64,000 nucleotides of DNA, from NCBI RefSeq assembly GCF_041296385.1, contig NW_027184084.1, positions 1 to 64,000 of the forward strand. Direction: 5' to 3'. A program made the position numbers and the translations under genes. This document shows, piece after piece, positions 61,995 to 64,000 of this stretch; position 1 is the first letter of the stretch; each line of letters opens with the position of its first letter. Below the pieces are notes generated by a model that saw nothing but the letters and a program-made list of their open reading frames with translations, searched no databases and was not told the DNA's origin. The DNA is from Aphelocoma coerulescens. Its lineage: Eukaryota; Chordata; Aves; Passeriformes; Corvidae.

Positions 61995-64000
61995 ATGGGA
62001 TCCGAAGTCTCTGCACACCACAGAGAAATATATTACCAAGTTCAGAGTTACCTTTCTTGTACTGGGCATAAATATCCTAAAAGTTTAGTTCAATCTTTTG
62101 TGCGCTGGCTTTTTCAGTACTTTCCTCAGCTAACCTCCGAAGACATAAGGTCGTCTGAGTTTTGGGATGGTGTCGGGAGAAAGCTTTCCTCTCTCTGGCG
62201 CTTAGGAGACGAAACAGTTTCAAAATTTTTTCCTCTTATATTACTAACTTACACTTTGCCAGAGACAAACGCAGTACAGGAAAAGCCACTGCAAAACCCC
62301 CCAGTTGACTCCCTTATACCTTCTCCTAACCACCGTGTCCCTAATCCCACTTCCCCTATGCTGGAAAACACGGCTGGAGCAGCCTGCTCTTTAGCACAGG
62401 AGAGCTACTGACCTGCTGGCCCACCCGTGTCTCCTCAGCACCCTGCCTTGGACGGGAATCCAGAGCCCATCCCAGGAACTTTCCAACCCCTTTTCTCCAC
62501 TCCCTTGTCCCCAGTTTCTAGTCCACATGTTGTAAGCACACGAAAAAAAACATTTTCCCCCAATCCCTTGTCCCCAGTTTCTAGTCCACATGTTGTAAGC
62601 GCACGAAAAAAAACCCCTTTCCCCCAATCTCTTTGTTCCCAGGAACAGCAATAGCCATGTGCTCATAGCGCGGGAAGAAACCCCCCTCAACCTCTTTTCC
62701 CCGAGTCTATCTCTTCCCAGCAATGGCAGAGGCCATGTGGCCTCATCTCCAAACTACACCTCCTACAATCCCTTTTGCCTCCATCCCACAAATCCCTTCT
62801 TGTCTCCATCCCCTCCCATGCCTGCATCAAAAGCTACCCCCGCCCTCAATCCCACCCCCACGATGTCATGTTTCAGTCCTACCTCTGTTCCCACCCAGGA
62901 GGCGGGCACTGCTCCCGCCCCTGAGGGTAGCACCAACTCCTCCACCGACAACCCTGTCCCCAACCCCTCCCCTCCTCCTGCTGCCTCCGCCCCTCCACTC
63001 CACTCCCTGCCCCTGCCCCCCCCCCTCCCCACCCCTGTTTCCCACTGTCCAGCCCCATGTTCCCACGGTCCCTTTACATCCAGGAACCCATAGCTACCAG
63101 GAAGTGCCTCTGGCTGCTACTACTCTCCCTCGTAGTAGCACAGGAGCTAATCTTAGCTGGACTCCTTTCCCATATTCCAATATCAAAGATTTGTGCAAGG
63201 CAATTAAGGAGTTTGGGATGCATAGTCACTATTTTAAAAGCCTGTTAAGTGCTACCTTTTCAACACATCTGTTAGTGCCTCATGATTTGATTACACTAAT
63301 GCAATCTCTTCTCACCCCTGGTGGATTTGTGTTGTGGAAACAGTGGAAGCTAATTTTATCTGATTTATTGCAAGTTCTGTGTCAAACTCCAGATAATTAT
63401 CTGGATTTTGACAACAATTATCTGACATTAGACCATTTATCTGGTGCCAATAATATGGCAAATGCTCAAAAATAAGCAATGCTTATTCCATGCCCAGTCC
63501 TTATTGAAATAACACGCGCTGCTGAAAAGGCCTTAACATTAATACCATCTCAAACTCCTGAATCTCATTATACCAACATTAAACAATTGCCAACTGAAAA
63601 TATTATACAGTTTTATAATTGTTTGCGTGAAGCAATCTTTTCCCAGGTCCCAAATCCAGACCGGCAACAAGCATTCTTGCTTGAACTGCTCCAGTCCAAT
63701 ACAAATGACGTTTGCAAGCATGTGATTCTGAGTCTCCCCTTGCGTCCACCCCCAACGGTTGAAACCATCCCCAAACTTTGTACAAAGAAGGTGCAGCTAA
63801 ATACAACGGTTCCCTTTTCAAAAAAAGTGGGGATGGTGGGGGAGGTTATGGAGGACGCAGTGGGTACAAGGGAAATTCAATCTCGAGGTAACCTCGTGTG
63901 CTACTGTTGTCAGAAAAAGGGACATGTAGCTCGGAATTGCAGAGCAATTATAACTGCTGCTAAAAACTCTTCAAAGGCTGTTTCCCCAGGTCAACAGAAG
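61995..64000 (+). pseudogene. gag: Provirus J gag, broken by stops and frameshifts
   Basis: Matrix starts at ATG 61995 (MGSEVS, as in B) and is open to TGA 62409. The Pro/Ser-rich middle continues in other frames, then capsid (PYSNIKDLCKAIKEFGMHSHY, about 63170) to a TAA at 63473 and onward in another frame. One CCHC knuckle (CYCCQKKGHVARNC) lies at 63899-63940. The window ends just after it. The order is that of B gag without the two solo LTRs. Confidence 0.82.
62501..62626 (+). repeat. 63-bp tandem duplication in J gag
   Basis: TCCCTTGTCCCCAGTTTCTA starts both units (62501 and 62564). Each is 63 bp (21 codons), with a few differences, and keeps the frame. B has one copy of this segment. 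Confidence 0.85.

Larger units (their letters stand above)
60548..64000 (+). mobile_element. Provirus J, same family as B, 5' half
   Basis: 5' LTR (60548-60987), primer-binding site, leader with an inserted solo LTR, and gag to nucleocapsid before the window ends. LTR, leader length and Gag sequence match provirus B in the opposite orientation. Pro and pol lie beyond the window. Confidence 0.85.

Overview
The window is wall-to-wall transposable elements from what looks like a bird genome. A CR1 LINE 3' end with the avian ATTCTATG terminal repeats, an ERVL-type provirus with a TGTCCTGG LTR start, several class II (beta/alpha-like) proviruses and a class I (gamma-like) provirus all fit. I found no host protein gene, tRNA or rRNA gene. 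Everything coding is retroviral gag/pro/pol, one env stump, or LINE ORF.

Layout. (A) 1-30157, + strand: a head-to-tail array of a class III ERV. The repeat unit is exactly 5793 bp and neighbouring proviruses share one LTR (LTR-gag-pol-LTR-gag-pol-...-LTR). The window holds the tail of one copy, five complete internal regions and six LTRs. All five copies keep open gag (610 codons) and pol (1046 codons from an internal GTG) with visible catalytic residues; there is no env. (B) 30158-36046, - strand: a decayed class II provirus cut at its left end by array A, in the RT connection region. It carries two solo LTRs, each with a 6-bp target duplication. (C) 36270-36957: CR1 LINE 3' end. 36958-39030 holds LTR-like remnants and unrecognised sequence. 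(F) about 39030-53356, + strand: an older class II provirus, split by a solo LTR in its dUTPase, a second solo LTR in its RT (TSD AGGAA), and a whole provirus (G, 43923-51807, TSD CAGAAC) in its RT. G carries its own solo LTR in RNase H (TSD CAGGT). F is cut in the integrase by (I), 53357-60162, - strand: a gamma-like provirus with internal deletions. 60163-60547 is an LTR-like fragment. (J) 60548 to the window end, + strand: the 5' half of a second provirus of the same family as B, with a solo LTR in its leader (TSD CTGAGG).

How the parts work: in each provirus gag encodes the particle shell, pro/pol encode protease, reverse transcriptase, RNase H and integrase, and the LTRs give promoter and polyadenylation signals. 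Only array A appears possibly intact. B, F, G, I and J carry stops, frameshifts, insertions or deletions. The most notable points are the shared-LTR array, its Gag (predicted membrane-spanning N-terminus followed by tandem TQT repeats), the two stops between gag and pol in one frame, the in-phase -1 frameshift heptamers in G and B, and the exactly datable nesting shown by target duplications.
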